Shown here: positions 23,840 to 37,054 of the stretch, piece by piece
Numbering within the stretch: position 1 is the first letter of the stretch
Layout: each line of letters starts with the position of its first letter
Assembly (NCBI GenBank): GCA_024803745.1
Contig: JANJXV010000016.1
Location: forward strand, 42,958,525 to 43,022,524
Length of the DNA: 64,000 bases
Direction: 5' to 3'
Source of the DNA: Megascapheus bottae
Taxonomy: Eukaryota > Chordata > Mammalia > Rodentia > Geomyidae
The notes under the pieces: model-generated
Database searches by the model: none
What the model was told of the DNA's origin: nothing
What the model saw: only the letters and a program-made list of their open reading frames with translations
Translations under genes and position numbers: made by a program

Positions 23840-25080
23840 GTGAGAATATAGGGTGTAATCCAAAGGTGTCAACTTCCAGCAACTCAAAACCAAAACCACA
23901 ATGGTCTTCAAATAAATAAATTCCATCAAAATATGAGAATGTGGGGGAAAATATGAGAAAGCAGGGAAATAAAAAATATCAAAAACAACGATTACACAAC
24001 AAAGGACCCAAAGGACAGAAAAATACAAGAATGTATATATACTAAACTCAAAGAAATGATTATTACAACATTCAGTGGAATTGAAGAGGACATATGAGCA
24101 AGTACATGAATTAAAAGAGAATGTATGCAAGCAACCAAAAGAATTTAATGAGGGATGGGAGAGGAAAACTAGAAGAGAACAAAGGAATGGGTAACATTGT
24201 CCAAAAAAGAACTGTACTCTTTGCCTGTTACCACTCTGTACATCACCACTATAATAACAATTTTACAATGCAGCTCTTCAAAAAAAATAAGAGTAAACAC
24301 TTTTTTAAAAAAAGAACCCAATGAGAATGCAGATCCAATCCAAATGAATATGCCAAGTAAATACAAATAGACAGCTAAATGAGCTTAAACAGAAATACAA
24401 AAGAGATCTCTATTGAAAAGTATATAAAGTAGAATACTCAATGCCAGTCATGAAAAGAGATTTCAATAGAGATGGAAACCCTGCAAAGTAACCAGATGGA
24501 AGTTTGGAGATGAAAAGTAAGGTGGGAGATCTCTCTAGCAGAGTAGGTGATATGGAAGGCATGCCTTGAAGATGGATGAGACATCACAATTCGCAAGAGC
24601 TTAATGGAACATAATAAAAGAATAAAAGTATGGATGATAGGGATAGAGGAATGTAAAGAGGTGGTATCTAAGGACACAGAAATGATACTAAAAGTAATAG
24701 CAGAAAACCTCAAGTCTTAAGAAAGAAAAGTTCATCCGGATACAAGTAGTTTGTGGAAGACCCAACATACCAGGCCAACAGAACATCTTTAGAACATAAA
24801 ATACTTTAGACAATACTGAGAATAAGGAATTAATAAAAAAGAAAAAACCCATGTCACTTATAAGAGGAAATCCATCAAATTTCTCAACAAAAACCTTAAG
24901 AGCTAGGAGGGCTTAGCATGTTATTATTGAAAAGCTGAAAACTAATAACTGCCAACCAAGAATATTTTACCCAGTAAAGCTGTCTTGTATAACAGGACAA
25001 ATAAAAGCAGTCCATAATTTTAAAACTAAAAATGATTACTATTGAGCCAGCACTGAGATACTCAGCTGAATATTTTGCCA
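23840..25080 (+). mobile_element. Decayed L1-derived sequence
   Basis: 24115-24300 is an L1 3'-end unit (GGGTAACATTGTCCAAAAAA, then ACATCACCACTATAATAAC). About 24400-25080 is A-rich and contains AACTGCCAACCAAGAATATT and TTTTACCCAGTAAAGCT, which I associate with old L1 coding or 5' sequence. No usable frame remains. Confidence 0.4.
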
Positions 25081-25908
25081 TTTATTGAATGCTGTTCAGA
25101 AAGTGATGGCTATGTGGGAATGCTGTCAGTGTTTAAGTGGAGAAGCTGTAAGGGGCAGGGTGTAATCAAAACAGAACTGAGACCCTGGGGGACACACTCA
25201 GTGACCAAGGGGTCTCTTGCTCAGCAAACTGCCTCCAAGAGTCTTCAGATTTGCGGTGTTGGGCAGAGAATAGTGGGCTGAACTTTAGGAAGTTTGAAGG
25301 AAAGAAAAAAGCGAATCCCAATGAAGGAGCTATCACCAGGAAAGGATCCTGGAGAAAGAACAGAATTGTCTTCACATCATGTGGAAATTCACATGACTTG
25401 CAATATACTATCATTCTTTTTCACAAATGATGTGGAAAAATCCACATTTTGATCCACACTTCTGGAGTTCATGGGGAAAATCTGCAGAGACAGGTGAAGG
25501 ATATCCTTTAAGATATTGTTAGGGGCTACATATAATAGGAAAATAAAGTAATAACATGTTAAATGGCATGTGTGGTTTATTTTGTCATGATAAAGAAGTA
25601 CACAGACAAAAGCTAGTAAGACAGATCCGCGGTAAGCTACAAGGTCCTTCACATTTTCTGTTCTGGATAGTGGCTTTCATGTATAAAAATACCTCATTAC
25701 CCAGAGTACCTGCTAGAGCTCCTGTCATCACGTCTGCCTTTGAGGCAGCAGGCTGGAGAAGAGAAAAGAGTAAAAAGTACACAGCACCTTTTGAAATTAA
25801 ATCAATGCCATATTGTCTCCAAAAACACTGTAGTTCAAGAAAATAAACCAGGGGTGATGAGCATGCATATGAGAGAACCACTGTGAGTGTGCACAGCATA
25901 GTGTGTGC

Positions 25909-25909
<1 letters not shown>

Positions 25910-25955
<46 letters not shown>
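25910..25955. repeat. (TG)n microsatellite
   Basis: About 22 uninterrupted TG units. Confidence 0.95.
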
Positions 25956-26104
25956 ACATGTGCATGTGGGGTGGGGCACACAGCACTGCAGTACCTCTGC
26001 AGTGACTCAGCTGTCATGCTCTACCTGGGACAGCTACCCTGAGGTACAGCCTGTCCGTGACAGCGCTGCTCCCCTTAGCTAAGTGACCAAAAATACTGGC
26101 ATCC

Positions 26105-26969
26105 TTGTTCTCAGTTTTTATGGTGGCAAATTATATGCAGTATCTAATTTACCCCTACGGCTTTTTTAAAGTGTACATTTCAGGACAATTACAACATAGT
26201 GCCACCATAATCATTTTTCAGTTCCAGAACGTTCCCAGCTCCCTTTTCACCAAGAAGTCACTCCCTACCTGCAAACCCCTTCCTCCTGCTAATGCTAAAT
26301 CTGCTTTCTGTCTCCATGGGTCTGCTGCCTCTGGATAATTCGTATTCTCAGCATCATGTAGGCTGCTACCCTTCATGTCTGGACCCTCGCCTCCTGCGCG
26401 TTTGCGAGCTTCATCCACGGCAAACAGACCAGCGCTCAGTTTTGCAAACAGGTCAGTGCACCACATTTTGTTTCCCTGCTCACCTGTGGATGCACTTTTG
26501 AGCGGTTCTCTCTCCATGGCTCTGGTTAACGATGCTGCAATGAGCAGTAGTCACAAATACAGCCACAGCACCGTTTTGTCCACAGTGGACCACAGAAAGA
26601 GCAGCGGTCCTTACAGTGCTATCACCTGACGACGTCCCAGCCATCCTGGTTCATGACAAGTATTTATCTGTGACAACCCCCCAACAATTCATAGGGTAGC
26701 CTTTGCTCAAATGATGTTTGATCCCATGGGAAGACAGGTGTGCAATTATTTTTGTGGTGTAACTGGGAGATGAGCTATTGAGTCATCTGGCAACAATGTG
26801 TTTAGCTGTGGGGAGCCACAAGCCCTGCCACGTGGTGTTCCACACCCTCCCCCCAGCAGAATTAGAGGTTTCACCTGCTCCCCACCCACAGCAGCACTTC
26901 CTGCCTCACTTGGCTGATTTGTTTGTCCTTAGGCCAGAGAGCCACAGCGGTGGATACGAAACGGTATCC
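26105..26969 (-). mobile_element. Ancient L1, 3' part of the outer element
   Basis: Minus-strand L1: AAAGTGTACATTTCAGGACA, CCAGAACGTTCCCAGCTCCC and TCTGCTTTCTGTCTCCATGG match the complement of an old L1 3' UTR. It is interrupted at 26977 by a younger L1 and resumes at 28206. Confidence 0.7.
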
Positions 26970-26977
26970 CATAGTGG

Positions 26978-28205
26978 ATTTTTTTTAATTAAAGAATTTA
27001 TTAACATTGATTTTTTACATCCTATTTCAAATGACATATTCAACAAACAAGCATTCAAGAAGGGAACCTCTATATACAATCACTGGCACTTAGATTTTAG
27101 AACATAATCAAAATTAGGCTAAGGGTTTGTATATCATAGATATACATAGATACATAGATATTAATCTATGTAATAAAACATTATGTCTAGAGAGTAATAG
27201 ATTTTTATGTCTATGTAGTTATGTTTATATTTCCAGTACCACGTCCATAGCATTGAGTACACAAATATCGAGTCCTCGCCCTTGTGCTGTTTGGATCTAA
27301 TAGACACATATTAAGGATACCATGCGCCTTTTGTTCTTTTGGTCTTGACTAGTCTCACTCAACATGATTCGCTCTAGATTCATCCACTTCCCTGCGAATA
27401 CCATTATTTTATCTTGTCTGTTGGCTATGTAGAATTCCGTTGGGTATATATACCACATTTTCTGTATCCATTCATCTGCACTAGGGCATCTGGATTGTTT
27501 CCATCGCCTGGCTATTGTGAATAGTGCAGAGATAAACATAGCTGAGCAGGTGTCCTTATCATATCCTGGGTTATGATGTTCAGGGAAGATGCCCAGAAGT
27601 GGTATGGCGGGATTGTAGGGAAGGTCAATTTTCAGTTCTTTAAGAAACTTCCACACTGCTTTCCAGAGTGGCTGAACTTGCTTACAATCACACCAGCAGT
27701 GCAATAGGGTTCCTTTTTCTCCACAACCCCGCCAGCAACTGTCATGGTCTGAGTTCAAAATCTTGGCCATTTTTATTGGGGTAAGGTGGAATCTTAGGGT
27801 TGTTTTTATTTGCATTTCCTTTATGACCATGGATGCTGAGCATTTTCTCATATGCTTTTCTGCCATTTTAACCCCTTCTTTTAATAAGTCTCTCTTTAGT
27901 TCCCTTGCCCATTTAGTGAATGGTTTGTTGGGTTTGGGGGAGATTAGTTTCTTGAATTCCCTGTAGATTCTGGATATTAAGCATTTGTCAGATGTATTAT
28001 TGGTAAGTATCTTTTCCAGTTGGTTGGCTGTCTTTCTACTTTAGTAGCTATGCTTTTATCTGTGCAGAAACTTTTTATTTTTAGGTAGTCCCACTTATCG
28101 AATCTCTCTCCAATCTGTTGTGACCTTGGGATTCTGTTCAGGAAGTTTTTGCCTGTGACTATGAGTTCCAGTGTGTCTGCGACTCTGTCGTGTAGTAGTT
28201 TCAAT
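26978..28205 (-). mobile_element. 5'-truncated L1 (end of ORF2 and 3' UTR) nested in an older L1
   Basis: Minus strand. From 28204 it reads the C-terminal part of L1 ORF2 in two frames (DKWDYLKIKSFCTDKS, RQPTNW; then MQIKTTLRFHLTPIKMAK, WRGCGEKGTLLHCWCDCKQV, LWKAVWKFLKEL, DLPYNPAIPLLGI) to a stop at about 27297, followed by about 320 bp of 3' sequence. The frame shift makes it dead. CATAGTGG at 26970-26977 and 28206-28213 is the target duplication; the T-run after 26977 is the complement of the A-tail. Confidence 0.92.
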
Positions 28206-28440
28206 CATAGTGGTTTTGACTGGCACTGCCCTGATGAATCACAACCTTCAATACCTTCTGTACTTGCACATTCACTTTTTACATTTCTGTGCTGAATGTT
28301 TACTCCTCCCATTTAATTTTGAGCTTTGAGTCTCCCTCTCTTCCCTTTCCCCAATGCCAGCATATCTGAATTACAGTATTAACTGCCCAGTCTTAACTGG
28401 CCTTTCTATAAACGTGATTACATAGAAGCAGTGTTAACTG
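28206..28440 (-). mobile_element. Ancient L1, resumed part of the outer element
   Basis: GTGGTTTTGACTGGCACTGC and CCTGATGAATC continue the old L1 broken at 26977 (mammalian L1 complement: GTGGTTTTGATTTGCATTTC then CCTGATGA). Confidence 0.6.
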
Positions 28441-29649
28441 CTTTAACTTTGGGTGAATAGCCATAAGCCTTCTATGCTGCTTTCTAACCAAAGATGCTGT
28501 CCAGCTCTATGAATGGGAATCCTGAGAGAATTCCTTTCCTGAGTTCCCCTGAGATCTAGGACGGTGACTCCTGCACTGCCACCTTCCCCTCTCCCACCAC
28601 GGGGAACCCCAGGATGGTGAGGGTGCCCACAGTGTTGGTGCCCTTGTCCCAGTAGAACAATAGCTCTGCTGTGTCCCGACTCTGAGAGGCAAGAAGGCAT
28701 GTCCATGGGAACTGCTTGACGATCGCCCTGGGTCCAGTTGGGAGAGCCAGGACTGATGTGGAAGTTCTTGGGTGGAGAAGTAAACCTCGGAGCCTGTGGC
28801 GGGTTGGCAAAGGAAAGCAGTGCCCAGCGAGTACCTGCTGCAAATACTGCGGTCGTGGTGGGAGCATTCCCAACCTGGGGAGGCCCTGGCTGGGCGGAAC
28901 GTCAGTGGGTTACAGAATTGTTTTTCCCCTCCCTCTGGAATACAGTTTTATTTCTCCCCCCGCACATGTAATGTTTTGAGCTCCTCCCAAAAGCTGTCCT
29001 CCGTTTTCCTGGTCACACTCATCTGTAATTATATTTGATGTTCACACTGGAGCTGTGTAGCCTGGCTGCAGATGAAAATTCTTTCCTCATGATGCAAATC
29101 AATGTCTGCAGAGGCCCCTAAAATACTTTCGCTCATGGGTTCCCAGTCTCTCTTCCCATATTTTTCTTCTATGACCCCGGTGGCCCTGCCAGCACTTCTC
29201 CTGTGATGGCTGCAGGGAGATGACAAAGCCTTCAGCCAGGGCCTTGAGTGCCGTCGTGGTACCCTGCCACCAGCTGCTTTCTAGATGAGCAGCTACAGCA
29301 TGAGCTAGGGTGAGAATGGGCCAGAGGTGATTCACACCGAGGCAAGATGCCCTCCAAACCCGAACGAGGGCAGACAGAGCACCTGGAGGAGGGCCCCACA
29401 TCGCCTTCCTCTCAGCAGCATTACCAGTGACCTTGGCTGGTGTCTCCCCACTGCCTCGTTTCTCCTCCACGCCTGCAGGACTTCAGGCTGAAACTTGGCT
29501 TCCCACACCATCGGGATGTGTTCTAAAAGCAATACAAACAGCCATGGAGAAGAGTTTATAGTGGTCATTTAAAATAGGAAATCAACCCCCAGAATGATCA
29601 AAGCATTTTTTCTGAATCACAGAGGGCTGCAGTTGGAAATTCTGTCACA

Positions 29650-29740
29650 CTCAGCCAGCGTGAGTCTTGGCGCCAGCTGCATGCCAGGCACTACACTGGG
29701 TACTGGGATCACAGAAATGCTGGCATCCCATCTCTGCCCC
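29650..29740 (+). repeat. Possible MIR/L2-type fragment
   Basis: CATGCCAGGCACTACACTGG followed by TACTGGGATCACAGAAATG resembles the common old mammalian repeat with TGCCAGGCACTGTGCTAGG. Short and decayed. Confidence 0.3.
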
Positions 29741-30607
29741 GATAGGCAGAACCAGTGTTCACCCTGTGCGCCGCTCGGGGTGGGAAGGGGCAAGGTGACC
29801 CAGTGCCCTGAGCCCTTCGGCACAGCGCCGTCCTGTCCAGGGAAGAAGGCAGGCAGGCTGCTTCCTAGGATGGGTTTGCCTGTCATCTTCAGCAAGCTCT
29901 GGAGGGTCTCTGAGTTCACTCTCCTCCCCAGGGGCCTCGCCCGGGCGTCACACAGCTCGGTTTCCCTTTGGAAAGCTCACAGAATCCTGAGGACATTCCC
30001 ACACTCAGAGACCAGGACCCAGAAAGGCTTTTCCACTGGAATCGAGTGGATGTAAGAATTCACAGCTCAAAGGGATTCTTCAGCTAGATGACTTTATTTG
30101 GTGTCAAAGACAATGCCATCATTACTTGCTCTAGCTTTGTGGGAAAGAAGACCTCTGTTTAACATACAGCCATTCCTTAACTTCAGGAACTTTCTATCTT
30201 GATGTACATTTTCAAAACATCCCCTTCCACCCTACCTTCCTTCAAGGCCTTGTCGAAGGCTCGTGGTGATTTGTCATCTGCTAGTCTGCATTTTAATATT
30301 TTGCAGCTGCAATGTTGAGAGGCACCCTCGGGTTCTCATTAGTGAGCGCTTGTTTCGCAGAACAGTTTCCCAGAATACTGTGGCTTTAGGATAAAAGGGC
30401 AAAATAAACAGAATTGCATGTCTCCTTTTGGGACCATGACACCTAGGAAAAAAAACATGATCTTCCATACAGGTTACCGCGCTGCTGCAAGCCCTGACAC
30501 CGATCTGAATATCTGCATAGGACGTAGAGGTGAGCAGGGCCTGTGGTGAATTCTTACCTTTTCCTAGGACAACCCAGCAGCTCCCTCTGTCATCTCCTCA
30601 CATGGCT

Positions 30608-30611
<4 letters not shown>

Positions 30612-30671
<60 letters not shown>

Positions 30672-30688
30672 TCTCTCCCTCTCTCTCA
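30612..30688. repeat. (CT)n microsatellite
   Basis: About 27 perfect CT units, then imperfect CTCTCCCTCTCT. Confidence 0.95.
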
Positions 30689-32645
30689 TTTCCTCAAAGA
30701 TGTCTGTGCCCCACTCCCTAGGATTTCTTCATGCTGCCTATCAAAAGGCACTCTACAGACGTGACTCGGATTGTGAAATGAGCAGGTCATCCTACACAAT
30801 CCAGGTGGGCCCCAGAGCAATCGCAGATGTCCTTAGAGAGGGGGTGATGGAACCAAAGAAGCAGCGCTTCCCTGGGCTGGAGGTCCACAAACCTAGGAGC
30901 AGCTGCAGCCCTGGAAGCTGGAGCTGTGGCCCTGGTCCAGACTTTGGACGCTGTTCTCTGGAACTGTAAGGGAATGAATGTGCTTCATGAATTGTTACAG
31001 CAGCCAACGGGAACTAATGCAGGATGTGCAGTGTGGGCCTTGGTCTCCCTGAAGCGAAGCGCTGTGTGTGCTCTCAGGGTGGGGAATTCAGCCAGGGAAT
31101 GAGAGATTCTGAGAGGGGCATTTTCACCTACATCTGGCAGATCTGCCTCTACTTCCCCACGTGAGTGCCCGGGGTGGGGGGAGACTACAGCCAGATCACA
31201 CAGAACAGGGCTGGTTGGGCTCTGAAGACATTCTACTGAGGGAGATGCCAACTCCAGACACACGTGGCTTCTGATTAAGGAGGTTTGGGATCGAGATTGC
31301 TCCTTGACCTTTTGACAGCGCCCTTGGTAATTGCTAGACAGTCCCCCAAAGTGCATAGGTCAAAGGTGTGGTCCCCAGGGAGGCGCTGTGGCGGTGGTAA
31401 AGGGAAGGTCTTTAGGGCATGGGATCAGGTCCTGGGACGGGGACTAAAGAACACCACTCCCTCTTCCTCTCCTTTGCAGCGGAGCAGAGGACAGGCTTCT
31501 GAACCCAGACTTATCTCCCCCACCCAAAACAAACCAAAACCCTGGGTTGGGCTCTGTTGGAGTTGACACCTCCGTCAGTAGAACCCTCGGTGAGAACTCT
31601 GCTGCCCATCGTGGGAGCCCACGAGCCTGTGAGGGGCCTCGGTGCAGGTCCAGCGCTGCCACAGGCCTTTCTCCAGGCTCCCGTCTTCATTGCTTGTTCA
31701 TGTTTTGTAGGGTTTTCCTCCCCCAACCCATTTTTTTTGTTGTTGTTTCATCTCTGATAAACCTTTCCTTATTGATTTCCATTTGCTTCTTCCAAGGTAT
31801 TAGCAGACTTCACGTCAATTTCCATTTCCAAAGCTGGTAGCAATTGAGGAGAGTGCTTTCTTCAGATCAATACTTGATCCTGACTTGACAGTGAGCGATT
31901 AATAATTACATAGTTTATGACTTGAGTAGAGGAAGAAACAAAGACAGAAGGGAAAAAAAGAGAAGCCAAAAGGCCTGCAGCGTGTGCCTATAAACCAGCC
32001 GGGACTCCATGGCGGGGACCCAAGAGCTGAGCGAAGCAGAAAGATGACCACACTGTGCCCCACTGGTAACAAGACCCCTCACGGGAGCCCCTGACCAACC
32101 GCAGCCTGGGCCTCACGCTCCCTGACTCCCAGGTCCACTGCTGCCCTCTCAGCAGCTTCCCAGGCACTGTTCTGTGTGCAGGCTCCACCTGGCATGTTGG
32201 TGTCCCCTCCTGGTCACTCAGGAGGCCTTCCTGGGCTGTGCTGTACCTGAAATCTTCCAGTGGGGACCCCTCTAGTCTCCCACCTTGTATTTCTCCCAAC
32301 AGTGCCTGGCCTCAGAGCCACTGGTTCTTCAGGGTGGCCCTGGCCAGTCAGTCATGCACCTCGACCTGGAGCAGAACCAGGCATTGGAAAGGATTCAAGC
32401 TGGAAAGGAGGTTTTCAGGTAAAGAGGAAGGTTTTCCCAGCCCAGCACAGAGCTGCCTCCACTGGTCCCAGGGACGTCTCTAGGCCAGGACCTTAGCCTC
32501 ACCTGTGTTCACCCGGAGAAAGGGAGCCCTCCCCTACACACCCATCCACCCACCTGCCACCTAGTCCCCTTTAGAGCAGCCCAGGGGGCAGCCTCGCCAG
32601 CCGAGGGACTCTCCCTCCAAACGTGGAGTTGGCATTGACCAACAG

Positions 32646-33055
32646 AACACACACACACATATGCACTCTCAGATACGCATACTTTGAGACACACTCATGC
32701 ACACTTGTACTTACACACTCATGTGCTCACACACTCACACACGCATGCTAAAAATTACACACTTACACACACTCATTTTTCAAACGTTCATGCACATCCA
32801 CTCACTCACACTCACAGACACATTTTCATGCACTTACACATTTGCACGCATACATTCACACATGCAGCTTGTGTTTGCATATTCAGCCACTCTTGCACTC
32901 ACATTCATGCACATTTATGCAGCCCGTCATTCTTGCACCCTCACACTCACATTCTTACGCTCATATAGCTCACCCTTTCACACTGTGCACATCCAGACAC
33001 TGTATACGCATATGCTCACATTCTCCCTCACACACATTCCCGTGCACACTCTTCC
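32646..33055. repeat. Degenerate CA-rich tract
   Basis: About 400 bp dominated by ACACACTCACAC and ATGCACA words without a fixed period. The His/Thr-rich open frames here are artefacts of this composition. Confidence 0.85.
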
Positions 33056-33335
33056 AAGTTCCACCTCTGTGAAGAGAGCGGAGCCCCGGGGCCAGAAACA
33101 CTGCCGTACCCCAGCTAGTAGGCTGTGAGCGCCACCATGGAGGCAACACGCTTCTCCGTCTTGGCCACGGTGGTCTTCTGTCCCTCCCAAGCCCCCTGAA
33201 CCCTGTCAGACATGCCTCTCGGAGCTGGCCCTGAGTAAGAAGTAAGTTGCCTTCCTGCTTCCCACACCCCACGCCCCGTACCCCACAAACACCACTCAGA
33301 ACACCTGAAGCCCAGGCCGGCCCTGCAGCTGGGCA

Positions 33336-33527
33336 GACAGGAAGAGGGAGGGCCTGGTAAACTGAGGTGACAGGAGGAGGGAGGGCCTGATAAACTGAGG
33401 TGACAGGAGGAGGGAGGGCCTGGTAAACTGAGGTGACAGGAGGAGGGAGGGCCTGATAAACTGAGATGACAGGAGGAGGGAGGGCCTGATAAACTGAGGT
33501 GACAGGAGGAGGGAGGGCCTGGTAAAC
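33336..33527. repeat. 33-bp minisatellite, about six copies
   Basis: Units starting GACAGGAGGAGGGAGGGCCT at 33336, 33369, 33402, 33435, 33468 and 33501, differing at one or two positions. Because 33 is a multiple of 3, one minus-strand frame stays open and repeats VYQALPPPVTS; I do not call it a gene. Confidence 0.95.
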
Positions 33528-33839
33528 GGGGCTGAGGTGGACTTCTTCCCTCCTTCCCAAGCTTCTGTCTTGGGCTCCCACCCTCACTGCGTCAGGAGCA
33601 GTGAGTACTCTGCATCGTTCCAGCTGGCAGCTCCACCACGCCCGAGTTCAGGGCCTGTGCGAATCTAGGTCAGCTGTACCTCTAGATCAGCACCTCTTTG
33701 AATCTTATGCCTAAAAAAATAGTGTGTGATCATTTCTTTTCAAAATAGAGATAACCTGATGCTAGGAATTCCTCGTTAAGAAAATCCTATCATTGGAAAG
33801 GTAGAGGAATTGATATAGATGACAGGTATAAATAGATAC

Positions 33840-33895
33840 ATTATATAGGATTGATAGACAGACAGACAGAGATAGAGAGTTAGATAGACAATGGA
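33840..33895. repeat. GATA/GACA-rich microsatellite
   Basis: GATTGATAGACAGACAGACA followed by GATAGAGAGTTAGATAGAC. Confidence 0.85.
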
Positions 33896-36800
33896 GAATC
33901 AGTTTACAGAGAATAGTCACTTTCTCCAACGCTCACACATTCTTACCATTCTCTCCCCAGCGGCTCACAGCCTTCCAGCATTTGTTAGCTGAGAGCAGGC
34001 CTTCTGCTTTCGTCTTCCCACTCAGCTGGCCCTTGAGCTGGGAGAAGACGGCTGCTTTGACAACAGCTCCATCAGGAGCCCCAGACCTGTGCGTTCCAGG
34101 GAAGTACACATGGGAATGGAGTATGATCCCATGTAACCCCTGGAAGCAGCTGTCTTCTGACGCCTTGGCCAAGGGGTTTGAAAATGAACACCCTCTTGAC
34201 ACTGAACAGAAATTTCCTCACCCACACTGCCATGAGTTCTCCAAGTCTACATCTGGTCCTCTTCTCATGGGCCCTGCTGGGAAGAGCGGAGTCCTGGGAC
34301 ACTGGAGCACAGAGCTGCCAGAGGGCGCCAAGAACAAAGGTAGGCCAAGATACAGATGTGCAGAATGCACTGCCAACAGACTCCCTCCCCAGCCCCCATG
34401 GGGCCCAACACACACGGCTCACCTCTCCATTGACCAAAGGGAGATGTCTCAGCTCTGCTGACAGTGTGGGACAAATGTATATTTCCTCAAGTATCCCCAG
34501 GCAGGAACTCTTCAAGCAGGGAAGCAAACTCAAGGGTCAGAGAACGTAGGGATACTTTGGGGGAATGACCTATTTCCTTTCCTGAATTCCCTGCCTATAT
34601 CTGAAGAGCCTGAAGAAAAGACTTCGGGAATTCGTATAGGTGACTGCAAACCACGAGCTTGTTCCATCTTTGAGGAGAAAGGAAATGTCCAAGGCAGGTG
34701 ACATGTTTCTGCTTAGATTTGTGATAATACCCTACTCACCATTGTTACCTGCAAAAAGAAAATAAACCATTTTAATTACTTTAGAAACTTACTAAGCATA
34801 CATGAAAACCCTATCAGAAGTGATGTCAGATTTCATCCAGGCGACCACTGAAGTCACACTGAATTTTAAAGCACTTTAAGAATGAACGCGGTTATCTCCA
34901 CTGCGAGCCCAGCGTATTCTAGAAACTGGGTTTCTGTGAGTCCCAGGACAAGTTCCGAATTCCTGACGTGGCAAAGCCAGAGCCCTCACAAGACCAAGCG
35001 AGCAAGCCTGCAGCGTTCTCAGGACAGGATGCTTTGGAGAGCGGGATTGCTGTGTGCCCCAACTCTCAGAGCCGTTCTGTGCTATGGAGCAAAACACAAC
35101 TGATTTGTATAGACTGGCATTTTTTTTTTTACAAGGCCTTAGCTCATAATCTTAGCTCATGACCAGCAGTCAGTATAATGGTTCAAAACAAGCTTCCCTG
35201 GGAATCACCCCGAGAACGGTCTCACATGGTCCACTGACAACCCCAAAGTTGACTTCTCTCCAGGAATGTCCAATTCCTTGATGCCTGGCTTGAGCACAGA
35301 CACACAACCACACTTAGACTGGTGAAAACTCAAGTTATGAATGGCAGGCCCATTGGTTCTGTTGTTGTTTGTTTTAGCCCCGGTGTTCAGGAAGCTTGGC
35401 GAGTTTCCAGAGCCTTCTCTGCCCAGGCCAGGCGGCCAGGGGATTGCACTCAGGAGCTGTTCACTGTCTGCAGGCACACCTGAAGATCCTGCCTGAGCCC
35501 TGATCTGCCTTCCCGATCTCGTCCCCCGCAGCCCAGCTAAAGACGGTTTCGTGGGTTTCCTCGGCATTCCCTGCCCCTAGCTCGTCTCTGGAGGGCGGCT
35601 TCAGCGCTTTACAGCTACCCTGGTGGATTCACAGTCATGGCAACCATGCCTCTGGCTGGGCGGGAGTTCCTCTCCCACAGCCCTGCTTCCTCTCCCGTCT
35701 GACCACTCTGCTCAGCCTTTCCCTGGAGAAGGCCTTCATACTTAAACCCAGTTCATTATTTTATGTATTTATTCTTATTGTCTCCCCTCCTCAGAGCAAG
35801 CATCCCTCCTTACTGCGCCCCCCGCCCCCGAGCGGAGGGCGCTCTCTCTCCTCAGTAGACTGGATCTGGAATGCCTCCAGTGGCCCAGAGCCCACACATA
35901 CAGAGAGGGGCGGCATTATGTGCTATTCAAGACAAGCATTTGGCCCCTTGCCTGCCTTCTGCGAGGCTGCATTAATGACTTTATTTTGAAGAGTACAACA
36001 CAGCGATCATTTCCAGGCTACCAGATGCTTGGTAGAAACATTGCGTTTGTGATGCTCTCTGTCTCCTGGGATCTCAGCCACCACGCGTGAACTTCAGCTC
36101 ACAGCCCTTCAACTCAGGCGTACGATTTCCAGTTTCTGCCTGGTGGCCCTCTTCACCCAAGCTGTGGTGTGGGTAAAGCCTTTCGCACTAATGTGGGCCA
36201 TTCCTTGCTCGAGCAGGGAGCAGGGATTTCTCCCTTGCTGGTCCCTCCACACTAGCCCCAGCCTCATCGCCCGTGCCCAGAGCAGAAGCTCCACCATAGA
36301 CCCAAGTCCTGCTCACCAAGTCCTGCCCACACCCCACTCCATCCAGGGGCCACATCTGGCCCCCTGAGCTGAGGGAGCTCTGCTGCCCGCAGACAGTGAG
36401 GACAAAGCCACCTCCAGCCCGTGCCAGTTTGCTGCCTAGCACACTTCCTGGCAGCTGGAGGTGCTGCATCCCAGCCAGCCCCGCACAGGCGGCCCAGGCA
36501 CAAGCAGAGGAAGAGGAAAGGTTGGGAGGAGGCCACAGTGGCAGCTGCTGAGAGGACACTGAGCCATGCAGGGCAGTGAGGACTCCTGGAGTCCCAGAGT
36601 CTCCGGGTCAGGACGCAGAACTGAAAGGCTTGGTAGGAATCACTGCAGTTTTCCACAGCTGGGCTTCTCCCTAAGGGAGGTGGGGCAGGGGCACTCAGCG
36701 TCTTCAGTGGCTCCCATTGAACACGTGGGCAAATGATGGCGCCAGTTCTAACCAGGGCTGGGCTCCAGAGGCCTTAGGAAAACAGAGGAGTGGAAGGTGC

Positions 36801-37014
36801 CGAGAGGTGCCGGCTGCCACAGTCACAGACGACCTCACAGACAGCCACTGACTCCCCTTAGGCTGCCTGAGGTCCCTGGATCGTCATGTGGCGTGGCTTC
36901 TCACGGGGCACTGAATTCTGGCTTTCTCTCTTTGTAGAGCAGCCTCCAATCTCCCTGGCAATGTCTTCTCCTATATGTCAGAGTCCTTGGATAAGGGGTA
37001 GAGCTTGTGTCTCA

Positions 37015-37048
37015 TATATACATATATATGTGTGTGTGTGTGTGTATA
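37015..37048. repeat. (TA/TG)n microsatellite
   Basis: ATATATACATATATATGTG followed by (TG)8. Confidence 0.9.
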
Positions 37049-37054
37049 CAATAT

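Noticed and set aside
28443..28873. Overlapping minus-strand frames of 87-105 codons that look like a retrocopy
   Set aside because: I could not match them to any gene; no A-tail or target duplication seen.
32684..33587. His/Thr-rich frames, and a 205-codon frame with 11-residue repeats VYQALPPPVTS
   Set aside because: Products of the CA-rich tract and the 33-bp minisatellite, whose period is divisible by three. Evenly spaced repeats without spacers are not a CRISPR array.
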